A DNA stretch of 54,724 nucleotides from Paulinella micropora (lineage: Eukaryota; Cercozoa; Imbricatea; Euglyphida). Below are positions 44,876-54,651 of the stretch, in pieces (the stretch's first letter is position 1; the number at the start of each line of letters is the position of its first letter). The notes beneath the pieces are model-generated. The model ran no database searches. It was not told where the DNA came from and saw nothing but the letters and a program-made list of their open reading frames with translations. The translations under genes were made by a program, and so were the position numbers. Location: positions 229,666-284,389 of the forward strand of contig BJOX01000160.1 in NCBI GenBank assembly GCA_009731375.1, read 5' to 3'.

Positions 44876-45175
44876 ATACTTTTTCAATTCGTCTTTATTT
44901 TGGACCCAAGGTTGACGAACTAACCATTCTATGTATGGCTTGTCAATCTTTGCGATGTCTTCTATTTTTTTGCCTTTGTATTTCCCGAAGTGAAAGAAGT
45001 TTGGTTGAGCATTTCTCATTTCTTCAATCGCTTTTATTTCGTCGTGGATTACCTTTTGAACATCTTCCAACGAGAAGGATTTTTTTTCGCTTTCAATTGA
45101 AAGTTGTTGGAACTTCTCGCACAGTCTAGTGAGGGTGGAGATAGTAGGGCGGTGTATATAGTTGGCAGGAAACAA
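44867..45175 (-). CDS. Small protein with ExoX-C-like motif
   Basis: An open frame of 102 codons whose C-terminal third (FGKYKGKKIEDIAKIDKPYI, EWLVRQ) matches the short exodeoxyribonuclease X C-terminal-like domain seen alone or fused in viral and bacterial proteins. The preceding part is helical (SLEDVQKVIHDEIKAIEEM). No ATG lies at the 5' end of the frame; the first Met is at 45019, so the product may start there (about 50 residues) or the true start is lost. It overlaps the 3' end of the DUF3223 gene by 9 bp, tail to tail. Function unknown; a DNA-binding accessory is plausible. Confidence 0.55.
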   Translation of the reverse strand: MFPANYIHRPTISTLTRLCEKFQQLSIESEKKSFSLEDVQKVIHDEIKAIEEMRNAQPNFFHFGKYKGKKIEDIAKIDKPYIEWLVRQPWVQNKDELKKYLP

Positions 45176-45208
45176 ATTAAATAATTAATATAGGATACAC
45201 TTTGCGAG

Positions 45209-45880
45209 ATGAGCGAGTGGATTGTCTTCGTTAAGGCTTACTCCGTCAAACACAAAATAAGCTACAAGGAGGCATTGAAAAAAGCTGGTAAGGCATATAG
45301 GAAACAAAAGGGAGGCAATGCGGATTTGTCTGAGGATGTCTATTTGTCTTCGTCGGAGAGAAAAGGTGCGGACGGATGGAAACCAGTCGCCAGCAAAGAA
45401 AAATCAACCGTATATGAAAAAGATGGCAAAGCTATTGTGGCATTTAGGGGGAGTGTAGACAAAAGGGACCTATTAACCGATGTCGCATTAGTAAAGGGAG
45501 TATTGAAAAGAACTTCGAGATATAAAGAAGAGCAGAAGCTGGTTAATGAAGTCATAAAAAATATGGTAAGGATAATGTAGAGCTGACGGGGCACTCGTTA
45601 GGCGGGACGATTGCGAAAGACCTGAGCCGACAAACGGATGTAAGGGCTACTACATACAATAAAGGCAGTAGCACAAAGACCTCATTGAAGGAGTGATTGA
45701 CCGAGTTGCTGTCAAGGTAAATCCGAAAGGTAAAAGGGCGAAGACTGCGAAGCTAACGACGAACTACCGAACCGCATTAGACCCCGTATAATTGCTGCTG
45801 TAAATACTAAGTTAGTGAAGCCGACGAGGGGTGTTCATACAATCAGGAGCTTCAAAGGTAAAGGAGCCAAAAAATATATT
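45209..45880 (+). pseudogene. Class 3 lipase-like protein, viral type (three frameshifts)
   Basis: The start MSEWIVFVKAYSVKHKISYK with a KGG boundary resembles the N-terminus of many algal-virus proteins. Then come AIVAFRGSVDKRDLLTDV and, after a frame change near 45563, the lipase nucleophile elbow LTGHSLGGTIAKDLS. Further frame changes near 45690 and 45792 are needed to read NYRTALDPV and GVHTIRSFKGKGAKKYIY. Lipase_3-type genes occur in virophages, polinton-like viruses and giant viruses, where a membrane-related role is assumed. As it stands it cannot give a full enzyme. Its 3' end runs against the convergent polymerase gene. Confidence 0.65.
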
Positions 45881-45886
45881 TATAAT

Positions 45887-47938
45887 TCAACCGCGAATGT
45901 GGAAGCCGAGCGGAATGCTGTCGTTATCGTTAATGAACTCACGACCCGCCCATTTATTCTCATTAACTTGTTTTTTAACATTCGCCATATGTAAAATGCT
46001 AAAATGTGGGGCTTGTTGTTGTTTGCTGTTTCTATCAATGTGTATTTTTTTCATTTGGAAATCCTTTACATTTTCAACTGACCCGCCTTTGTCCATCTTA
46101 TCAAATGTATCATAGTTTAGCTGATTAGCATCTAAGCCTTTACCCCTGAAATGGAAATATCTTTTAACTCCATTTTCTGCTATTTCTATTTTAACTCCTT
46201 TTGAAATATGCTTTAAGTCGTTCTTAGTCATTCCTTCCGTAAAGGCATCCTTCGTCGTAAATTCTAACATATATAGTTTTGGTGCTATCCACACACCTTT
46301 TATTATCTTACATCCGTCGCCTAAGTCGTCCCCTATACCGCCCAGTTTCTTATTACCCATATTCTTGATATATCTCGCACATCTCGTGTGGATTTGGAGG
46401 CGGTCTGTGTCGGTGTAGTAAAAGTCGTCTTCAATTGTTCTGTTCGGATTGGCTTCCTTAATATAGTTGAACATAATGCGATGGCTGTATGCTAGTATAA
46501 ATGCCCCGTAGTGTGAAGGTTTCGTTATGCTACTCTCTAACAAGATTGGATTGCGAGGAAGGACCGATATGTGCCATAAATCTTTTCCTTGTTGGTCCGT
46601 AAATTTAACAATGTCAGTTATTTGATTACTATTCCAGAATTTCCAGTAATCTTCATTAGTTTGTATATATGTTGTTATTGAAGGTATCGGTCTCTGTATC
46701 ATCTTACCGTATAGACTATTCATAAACAATTTTGCTAAAAGATATTGCGGGCTACCTTTCTCCGCATTCTCCTTCGCTTTGAACATATCGTCTATGTATT
46801 CTTTGAAAACACATTCAGATTTTACGGTGTAGTATCCTTTATGAATGTGGACCGTATAACCTTCGGCTACCATATCCTCAATATCTACACTCGTCAGCCA
46901 TTGATCCTTCATATCTTCTAGTCGCCATTTAAGAGAGCCCATTTTGTCTCTCTGTCCAATCCTTGAATGTAATATGTCTTTTGGAGAAATATAGTCAAGG
47001 TTGTAAATACCGATTTGAAGATTTCGCGGGTCAAATGGTCCGATTGTTTCCAGTATATCGCCCACCATAAAAGCTAACAACATCGCGGTTGGATTCAAAG
47101 ATACGACATCCGCATCTACGAGGTAGTCGATTATTTCGTCAAAGGTAATCTGTTTTTGTAGGTATCGTTCATACTGCTTAGAAATGAACCGCCTCTTAGA
47201 TGGGTAAGTCCTTCCGCCGATAATGGCTTTTCTAAATGCTCTCTCCTGCTCCACCGTTGGAAGTCTCACCTCGTATTTACCGTCTACATATTTCTTCCAT
47301 ATGTTGAAAGCCAGACTAGAAGTTGAGATGTATGAAGTTAGATTGACCTTATGAGCTATCGTCGTGTTTAATTTGTCATACAATTCCTTCAAACCCATAA
47401 CATCGTTTTTAAGATAAGCCAAACAGTCCTGCCTCGTTTGGATGTCCATATCCTCCCACATTTTGGCACGGTTGTGGTCAAAGTCGCCTTTGAGGATTTC
47501 GCACCCCATACTTTCAAGATTTGCTTTCAGACTTCCTTGGGTATGCTTGCACATATCCCACATCTTAACATTTTCAAATTCTAAGCAGATAATAGAGCCG
47601 TTGTTAATTTTTGAAGACTTAATCTTAATACCCCTTTTAATTAATTCTTGGTGTATAAAGTAGTGGTCAAAGTTCGCTCCGTTAAAACCATTTACATATA
47701 GAACGGGTGGTTTACCTCCTTTGTTGGTAGATGTGTCCTTTTTACATTTCGGCACCCATCCTGCTTTCACCTTCTCGCCTCGTTCTATTAGTAGGTCTAC
47801 GAATTGGCTTATACAATCTTTACCAGCTATGTATTTGAAACCCTCAGAGCCCTGAGTATATCCGACTATGTAGCAGTCGAGGATATCGTAGCCGACTGCG
47901 ATTGATGTATTTCTAAATGTTTCCAAATCGTAATGAAG
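45887..47938 (-). CDS. Protein-primed family B DNA polymerase, exonuclease and polymerase domains
   Basis: An open frame of about 680 codons. The 3'-5' exonuclease begins with the Exo I motif YDLETF (about 47938-47921; no ATG, open through it), followed by LYVNGFNGANFDHYFI (Exo II). Polymerase motifs: A as DADVVSLNPTAM (Asn where Tyr is usual in SLYP), B as KLFMNSLYGKM, C as YYTDTDRLQIH, plus GIGDDLGDGC and KISKG-type motifs near the C-terminus. It would replicate a linear viral genome from a terminal protein. The lack of a start and the continuity with the ORF at 47957-48943 show that this is the C-terminal two-thirds of one polymerase, broken by a stop and frame change at about 47945. Such polymerases are typical of polintons, polinton-like viruses and virophage relatives. 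Confidence 0.85.
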   Translation of the reverse strand, partial: LHYDLETFRNTSIAVGYDILDCYIVGYTQGSEGFKYIAGKDCISQFVDLLIERGEKVKAGWVPKCKKDTSTNKGGKPPVLYVNGFNGANFDHYFIHQELIKRGIKIKSSKINNGSIICLEFENVKMWDMCKHTQGSLKANLESMGCEILKGDFDHNRAKMWEDMDIQTRQDCLAYLKNDVMGLKELYDKLNTTIAHKVNLTSYISTSSLAFNIWKKYVDGKYEVRLPTVEQERAFRKAIIGGRTYPSKRRFISKQYERYLQKQITFDEIIDYLVDADVVSLNPTAMLLAFMVGDILETIGPFDPRNLQIGIYNLDYISPKDILHSRIGQRDKMGSLKWRLEDMKDQWLTSVDIEDMVAEGYTVHIHKGYYTVKSECVFKEYIDDMFKAKENAEKGSPQYLLAKLFMNSLYGKMIQRPIPSITTYIQTNEDYWKFWNSNQITDIVKFTDQQGKDLWHISVLPRNPILLESSITKPSHYGAFILAYSHRIMFNYIKEANPNRTIEDDFYYTDTDRLQIHTRCARYIKNMGNKKLGGIGDDLGDGCKIIKGVWIAPKLYMLEFTTKDAFTEGMTKNDLKHISKGVKIEIAENGVKRYFHFRGKGLDANQLNYDTFDKMDKGGSVENVKDFQMKKIHIDRNSKQQQAPHFSILHMANVKKQVNENKWAGREFINDNDSIPLGFHIRG

Positions 47939-47956
47939 GACTTGGTTGTTATTTAT

Positions 47957-48943
47957 TTATTCTTCTTTTCTAAATTTAGTTATTAAGTGTCTTTTACCAT
48001 TCTTCTTCAACATAATGTCCGCATATTTTTTCCTGTTGAGATTACATTTATGTTTGTTCAGATATAATCGCAAGCAGTCCTCGCATCGCTTCTTAAACTG
48101 CTTAACTAATCCGTAATAATGGTTATTCTCCAAAAATATTAATTTGTCTGGTTCCTCCCCTTCTTCGTTTGTGTTGACTGTCTCCTTCATAATGTGGTCT
48201 GTTATTTCGTATGTTTTCCCCTCCTTTTTATATTTGCTCAGTATTTGGACAGCGATTGAGAATGGCATTGGCGAGTTTGGAGGAAGGTTGAACTCCGCTC
48301 GTATCTCATTACATTTTTTCTTGTTTATAGGATGAATATCTAGTATATCCTTACATAAGAAGAATAAGCAGTTGTTATTTTTGCTCGGCGGAGATATCTT
48401 TTTACCTTCTTTAACTTTCTCCTTTTTTTCTCTCACTCCATCATAGCATCCCCCGCCGATTTCTTGAATTATGGTTATTTCCACATATTTTATATATCGT
48501 TCATATCCATTCTCGCTAGCTTCAATATTATTTATATTGAACTCGTTCAGAGCATCCAGAAATACAGTATCATATTGACGGAGTAAGAAAGAGTTAAATG
48601 TTTGCTTTTTGTAATAGTGGTCGTATCTCACACCAGGTATGGTTGAGTATGTTATAGAGATATTAACATCCGCATTGTTGGTCATCCCCTCCCTTCTCGC
48701 TCGTCGTATAGCTGGTATAAATACCTCCTCTTCTAGTGTGTCAGTGTCATAGAAGTTTATGTCTAAATCCTTAAAATTGAATGTGAGTGAGTTCACCCGT
48801 CTGTCTCTTCTCATTTTGTAGTCGCCCGCTTTAAACTCTCGCCTCTTAGCTTCCCTAGTCTTAACCTCGCGAAGATTTGCCTTAGCTTGAAGAAGTTGGA
48901 CATATTGCTTGCTCGGTCTTGGTGGTAGTGGTGGTTTGGACAT
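47957..48943 (-). CDS. N-terminal part of the protein-primed DNA polymerase
   Basis: 328 codons starting MSKPPLPPRPSKQYVQLLQA. A basic helical start (REVKTREAKRREFKAGDYKM) is followed by an alpha/beta region (YVEITIIQEIGGGCYDGV, NNNCLFFLCKDILDI) and a Cys/His segment (NNHYYGLVKQFKKRCEDCLR, LYLNKHKCNLNRKKY). That last segment normally comes just before the exonuclease domain in viral protein-primed polymerases. TAA at 47957 is followed only about 20 bases later by the exonuclease start in another frame. One decay event, or a true two-gene split, would explain it; decay fits the damaged neighbours. Upstream of the ATG is AT-rich DNA with TATATAT. Confidence 0.75.
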   Translation of the reverse strand: MSKPPLPPRPSKQYVQLLQAKANLREVKTREAKRREFKAGDYKMRRDRRVNSLTFNFKDLDINFYDTDTLEEEVFIPAIRRARREGMTNNADVNISITYSTIPGVRYDHYYKKQTFNSFLLRQYDTVFLDALNEFNINNIEASENGYERYIKYVEITIIQEIGGGCYDGVREKKEKVKEGKKISPPSKNNNCLFFLCKDILDIHPINKKKCNEIRAEFNLPPNSPMPFSIAVQILSKYKKEGKTYEITDHIMKETVNTNEEGEEPDKLIFLENNHYYGLVKQFKKRCEDCLRLYLNKHKCNLNRKKYADIMLKKNGKRHLITKFRKEE

Positions 48944-49130
48944 TTTACCGTTATGTATATATTAGGTAAGATACTCAAGTTTTTCTAAAAATAATTAATT
49001 AATGTTTCTACCGTTATTATATGGGCGATATGTGTTTAGATGGAAAATATTTTTACCAGATTAAAAAAAATAATCAGAACTTAAATATGTATTTTGCTTA
49101 TTTGGTCTTCCAGCTCTTGTATCTTCTTTT

Positions 49131-49292
49131 TCAATGATATTCCTCTATGCTTTTGAGTTCTTGCTTTTGCTTCAATGCTTTCGCTTTTCTTTCCTCTTTC
49201 AACCTTTCTTGGTGGCGGTAGTAGTATGCGAGAGCTTTCTCGTTATTTCTCTTTCGTCTTGCTTCTCCTTCGTATAGTTTTGGTCTGGGCAT
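49131..49292 (-). CDS. Small basic coiled-coil protein, viral type
   Basis: 53 codons from ATG 49292 (MPRPKLYEGEARRKRNNEKA ... YYYRHQERLKEERKAKALKQ). Strongly basic and helical, probably DNA-binding or coiled-coil. Its N-terminal PRPKLYEGEARRKR resembles small basic proteins common in aquatic dsDNA viruses. A one-base frame change near 49140 would extend it with LKKKIQELEDQISKIHI, a heptad-like tail, to about 49081. It lies upstream of the polymerase N-terminal ORF on the same strand. Confidence 0.5.
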   Translation of the reverse strand: MPRPKLYEGEARRKRNNEKALAYYYRHQERLKEERKAKALKQKQELKSIEEYH

Positions 49293-49320
49293 CTTCTCAA
49301 CTATTTATATTAATATGAAT

Positions 49321-50400
49321 ATATTTTTATAAATGTAAAATAATAATTAAATTATTAATTTCGTTTCCTTTTTTGATTTCCTCTTGATTTCTTAATTATT
49401 TCTTGTTTGTTGATTTTTGGTGATTTTGGTCTGTAAGACCGCTTTTATGCTGGTATTTTTTCTTGAAAAATATTAATACCTGCGGAAAAGCGGTAATCAT
49501 CTTCTAAAAAATAGTGAAAAAGCTACAAAAATTGGGCTCCCTCTGTATAAAAGGCATTTATTATTGCTTTCAAAAAAATCATTGTCAATTATCAAATATC
49601 AACATCTATATTACCGTCGACTAAAAAAAAAAAACATTTACTTTTTTTTCCCCTTAATATTTTTCATTTCCGGACCAGTTTGCAGTTAACACTTAAATTT
49701 GAATTCAAATTCAAAAGTAATTTTTGTTTTATTCTTCCACAAGGAAATTCAACATTGCAGCTTTCCAATAAAAAAAACAGCATCGGAACTTGGCAAAAAA
49801 ATATCAAAAACTCGTTACGTAAAAAGTGCCACCGTTTTACCAACGCTTAATTAAAATGCTTAAAAAAACATATGTACAATTGACTGAATAATATTAACTA
49901 TTAATGATCACAGTACTAATAACAGAAACAACTACTTGTAAAGGATAATTAAGTAATAATGAACATAACTGAGGAGAAAGAATCTAATGAATGTCTAATG
50001 ATCATTAGGTCCAATCCGGACAAACGATACTGGAAAAAGAGTACTTTTTACTTACCGGCTATCCGGGGTGTGATGCCTACAGCTAGTTTCCCTACACTGA
50101 CCTTCAAATCTTAGCATTGATATAAGAAGGCGAGCGTATTAATAACATAGCTTTTTTTGAGGAAATGAACGTGACTCATAACAGGGACTTTGTCGTTTAC
50201 TATGATTAGTAGATTATCCTCTTCAACACTTTCGAGCGGAAGCACTTTGAAAGATCCTGTCGTGAACATAAATACTTTCTGTTCAAATCAGCCAAAAACG
50301 AATACATAAAGTAGTTGCTAGTAGTGGACGCAGTGTGCAATTAACGACTGAATAAATGACTCAGTATAATACTGACATGATGGACAACGCGTGGAGTGAT
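49321..50400. other. AT-rich DNA, no gene seen
   Basis: Very AT-rich with A and T homopolymers. It could still belong to the viral segment, but no coding or terminal repeat signal is visible. Confidence 0.5.
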
Positions 50401-50414
50401 GCTTATTGATGAAA

Positions 50415-50671
50415 ATCACTAAGGGGCAGCCCGTAAAGCTGTGTTCACATGTTAGGTTATGACTAGTGTCTCTCCTCTGACCGCAAGACCCAAAGCATGA
50501 AATTCATGGCCAGCAACACAGCACGAGGAAGTTTGAGGCTTATAGATAAAATTGCTGAGGGGCAGCCCGTGAAGCGGTGTTCACATGTTAGGTTATGACG
50601 AGTGTCTCTCCTCTGACCGCAAGACCCAAAGCATGAAACATATGGCAAGCTTACGAAATTTCTTAATGCAC

Positions 50672-50711
<40 letters not shown>
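50415..50711. repeat. 136-bp direct repeat followed by poly(A)
   Basis: GGGGCAGCCCGT...CAAGACCCAAAGCATGAAA occurs at 50423 and again at 50559 (136-bp spacing, few mismatches). A run of about 39 A follows at 50673-50711, then A-rich DNA to 50763. A poly(A) end suggests a retroposed unit. Confidence 0.7.
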
Positions 50712-50712
<1 letters not shown>

Positions 50713-50803
50713 ATCCACTTTCAATAATAAAAAAAAATAATAAAAAAAAAATAAAAAAAAAAATTGGCGAAGGGATCCGACTTAACGTTCCAATTGCTGG
50801 TAA

Positions 50804-53800
50804 TCAGTGTTCTTTTTGCGGCGTCACAACGGATGTCCAAACATCTTCTTCCTCCAGCTCCTTGGTGCGATCCAAAGAATAGTCAGAGGATGTATTCCGA
50901 GAGGAAATGTCCTTCGGACCCTTCTCTAGCCAAGAGGGATTACGAAGCCCTCCTGGCGGTACCGGCAGCGGCGTAGACAGACCAACTGGGGACAAATGGG
51001 GGGATGGCATGCTGTGGTACTGCTTCGAGGAAGGAGAAACGAAGGAAGCAGAGGGTGACGACAACGAACATACAGGAGTAGAGCCAAGATCTAGCAGGGC
51101 ATTTTTGATACGATGATGTGCCGCCTTGGCTCGAGACAGGTCCTTCCTGGACTTATTGCCTAAACGCTCGATTGAACCTGCACATGTGACATGCAGACAT
51201 ATGCTTGTAAGGGGAGGAAATGAAAAAATTAACCGCAAGGCGTGCTAAGAGGGCCATGAAATGTTGGCGGGGCGACGTTTTCTTTGTCAGCATCCTCAAA
51301 CGAAATCTCCGGACCTGACTCGATTTTCTAAAATCAAACGCAACGACATGAGAGATATGCCAGAGAATATAGCGAGTACCCTGACGGCATGTGGTCTGCT
51401 ATGGCGAACGAACCGAGAGAGGACAGGATGTCGAAGCAGTTCCTGTGCGGAGGGCCTCTTTCTAGGATACCTGTTCAGCATCTGCCGAATGAGAGTCTGA
51501 AGTTCAAAGGAAACGGAGGAGAGCGCATTGGCGACATGGGACAGGGTGGTCTCGTCCATGCCCTCATCCGATAGCTCCTCCTGGTCGCCCATCAGCATCA
51601 TGCTGCAAGACGCAGCAGGAAACGAGCCCTTGGCGGTGGCTCGGCTCGACGACAGAGAAGGGCCTGCTCCAGCCCGGCGCAGATAATTTTGTCGGCCGTC
51701 CTTTTGACCTTTGGGACTCATCATAGTGCGATTCAAGAAATCGGCTGCAGTTGGGGAAGGTGGGAAGACAGGAACAGAATAGAGAGAAGAAAAGGAGGAA
51801 GATGGCGATTCTGTCAGAGATCCGCGAGATCCAGTTAATGAGCGTGAGTCTGCCGATGAAGCTTTGGTGGACGCAGAGGACTGGTAGGAGAAGTTAGAGA
51901 CGTTAGAGGCCGTGGAGGCCGGCGACACCTGCGAGCGTGGCGTCGTGTTGTCCGCAATCGAGGTGTCGATGGCTGGCAACACCGGACAGTAATCCAGGCT
52001 GCTGTTGCTAGGAGCGGCGTGGAAGAAACTGGCGGCGGCCTGGAAGAGAGCACGGCGAGCCGGGCTATCCCTGTCGCGTTGTACCGGGTCTGTACCCGGC
52101 GTAAAGGAGGCGGAAGTCGTCAACGGACACACTTCCTGCCCTCGATTTTCTATCGAGAGTGCAGGAAAGCCAAGCCCCAACACTGATTCAGACACATGAG
52201 GTGGGGAAGGTAGCCGCTGGATGACAAATGAGTTTGAGGCAGAATTTGCTTGCGACGTGGCACGACTGGCCTCGCCGACGACCACCCATTCGTTTTCACC
52301 CGAGTCGCCCTCCATCTCTTCAGAAGAAGTGGACTCGAAGGAGGTCGAGTCGGCCACGGAGGTCGAGTCTGCCAATCCGCAAGGCGGCCCCCTGGACAGC
52401 TCATCAGAAATTCCACGTAACCACCCCTGGGACTGCAGGAGGTCATCAAATTTTGGGTAGGGCCCTCCACTGCTCGAAAGGAGTCCCGGGATTGCGTTGT
52501 TGCGAAGCCTTTGCCATGTAGGTCCACTTTTGGATGGCAGGTCGACGTCGGCTGCCATCTCATAAAGAATCAAACCCATGCTGAAGATATCTGTCAGGTG
52601 GCTGACTGCGCCAACGGACTTGTCAAGCATCTCAGGAGCCAGGTAGGCATTGTCACCTTCGTGCTCGGCTAAATGCAGGTCCTCCCTCTAAATTTTCAAA
52701 GAAAATACCCATGAGTGGGAGACTTGATGAGTGGAAATGACAGAAAGAGACCTTTGTCGTGGTGCCAAAGTCTCCAATCTTGAGATAGCCGTCCTCAGTA
52801 ATGAATATATTTTCAGGCTTCAAATCCAAATGTGCGAACCTGAATCATGTAAGTTTTATGTTTGCTGGGCTGAAAAATTACGCAGGCATCGATACGAAAG
52901 CATCGATGCGACAGCTTGCATCGGCGGACCCGTTCGAATGGATGTGATATAGCCCCAGACACAGGTCGCCAAGGAACTTCCATAGCGTCATCTCGTCCAA
53001 ACGCACTGATTGCAGGTACTCCTTGAGCGCACCTGATGGAATAGGGTGAGAGTAGTGAAAAGTAGCTTATCCAAGTGCAAAGCTAGACCTCTTCGACAGT
53101 ATTCTGTTTGTATGAAGAGATGTCCGCCGTATTCCCAATGGTTGAAGTACTGCACGCAGTGGGGATGGCCTTGGATCTCCTCCGCAAGCACCACCTGCGC
53201 CTTCATGGAATCCATAGAGCCCATGGCCGCAGCAGCACCGAATCCATGCTAATCCAAGCCACATACACCCACGAACCCGTGTGTGCCAGTTACCACCCCC
53301 CCCCTCCCCCTTTAATCCAACTCCCACCTCTCCTCTTCTTCGGTGCCTTTTCTTTTCTCCTCCTCTTTGTTGTTCTTGTTCTTGTTCTTCTTCTTCTTCT
53401 TCTTCTTCTTCTTCTTCTTCTTCTGCTTTCTTCTTCGTCTTGCTTTGGAATACGAGAATTTGTTTCAGTAGAAAGTTATGCCTATTGGTCGCAAATCCAT
53501 AATCCGAAATAAAGTAATAAAATCATGGTGGTAAAGTAGAGCAAATAAGGTAGGTGTGTGTGTGTGCAAGGATGTGATGAAGCAGTATCCAGCCCCTCAC
53601 TCGAACACCTTTCAAGGAAAATAATATACACAAATATCAAAGCAATGTAATAATCAATATAAATATTAACCTGGTAAGATTCTTATTGCAAAGCAACTCA
53701 ATAGAAAAGAAATAAATGTGTAAACGCAAAGTTTCATGAACAAACAAGCTGCAGAGTACGTTCGGCGATGTGTTACGCCTTCGCTTTTTTCGGTGCTGAG

Positions 53801-54125
53801 CAGAAAGAATCTTGTGGTTTGCGACTTCGTACCTACAAGATAAAGGAATGGAAATTGGAATGTGCGATAAGATCAGGGGATGGAAATGGGAATGTGCGAC
53901 AAGCTGGCCTTGGAACTTACAGCGCTCGAGCACGCTCGGTCGTGGAGCGGAAAGGCCGCCTCAGCTTTTTGATGGCGTAATGTTTCCTACAGATCGAAGC
54001 ATGAGACTAATGTTATATGATGCAGACGTGTTCAACGTTCTACCTTTCATCGGGGCAGTACACGCGGTACACCTCTCCAAAGCTGCCCAATCCGATAAGT
54101 TTGGGTTGCTCAAACCTCTGGCCAG
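50804..54125 (-). CDS. Wee1/Myt1-family protein kinase with large C-lobe insertion
   Basis: Minus-strand exons resolved: 54044-54125, 53921-53986, 53089-53248, 52930-53032, 52752-52839, 51380-52687, 51234-51327, 50804-51177; introns 52-90 bp where resolved. The kinase has a glycine loop (LIGLGSFGEVYRVY), VAIK-type YAIKKLRRPFRST, CVQYFNHWEYGGHLFIQTEY, LYHIHSNGFAHLDLKPENIF, DFGTTTK, YLAPEMLDKSVGAVSHLTDI and FSMGLILYEMAADVDLP. The lobe then carries about 320 Ser/Pro-rich residues before it resumes with LQTLIRQMLNRYPRKRPSAQ and ELLRHPVL. The tail holds a KEN box (EDADKENVAPP). Wee1/Myt1 kinases phosphorylate CDK to hold mitotic entry. The junction 53921/53248 does not keep phase with canonical sites, so a small exon is missing or the donor is unusual. 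N-terminal exons upstream of 54125 were not found. Confidence 0.85.
53249..53920 (-). other. Kinase intron region with TTC microsatellite
   Basis: About 670 bp between kinase exons, with C-rich sequence (53296-53310), a TTC array (53383-53423) and AT-rich DNA. It may hide one short exon needed to restore phase. Confidence 0.5.
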
Positions 54126-54606
54126 CTAAAATAGAAAGTAAACAAACAAGTGAAATAATCAATTTAAAGAAGCGTTCAATTTGTGGTTCAAAACCTCAAC
54201 AGGCCTTGATATGCTGCGATTTTAGATTGTTCTCTTCTTCTGGCCTGGTTGCGCTTGGATTGTGTCTTGTTGTCTACACGCTGTCAGTTCCAATTTTAGC
54301 TATGCTCTAAATGTGCCCTGAACTCTTATATCAGCAAGCTGCACACTTACTTGTCATTGAAGATCCTCTTTGTGCTGCTCCCTGCTACATTCTTTCTTGC
54401 GCTTGCCTTACCTTGCGCTATCTCTCTTTTGCTTGTGAATTTTCAAATAAAAATATTCGATCGCTCCTTTGCTTCTCTTTGAATTTCCCATGCTTACATA
54501 TTGGGCGCGTTCTCTTATTTTCTGTGAAATAAATGCCGTTTCGAAAGAACCAAAAAGTGGCGTTGTAACAGCAAAAATAATAATAATAGTAACAACAACA
54601 ACAACA

Positions 54607-54650
<44 letters not shown>
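54126..54650. repeat. Unassigned DNA and AAT/AAC microsatellite
   Basis: 54126-54560 shows no exon I can support, although the kinase N-terminus should lie here or beyond. From 54578 comes AAT/AAC repeat leading into the SINE tail. Confidence 0.6.

Positions 54651-54651
<1 letters not shown>

Larger units (their letters stand above)
42948..49320. mobile_element. Virus-derived segment (polinton-like virus / virophage type)
   Basis: Six genes of viral type on both strands in AT-rich DNA: fibre-like, DUF3223/HNH, ExoX-C, lipase, protein-primed PolB, small basic protein. No capsid, packaging ATPase, protease or integrase is present and no terminal inverted repeats are visible, so this is a fragment. 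The left edge is the microsatellite at 42.94 kb; the right edge fades into AT-rich DNA. Most long genes carry frameshifts while the flanking host genes do not. Confidence 0.75.

Noticed and set aside
51296-51345. A C-terminal membrane segment in the kinase (as in Myt1) from the continuous ORF
   Set aside because: The hydrophobic stretch VLAIFSGISLMSL is encoded by a 52-bp GT-AG intron; splicing it gives a tail with a KEN box that joins the next exons in phase.
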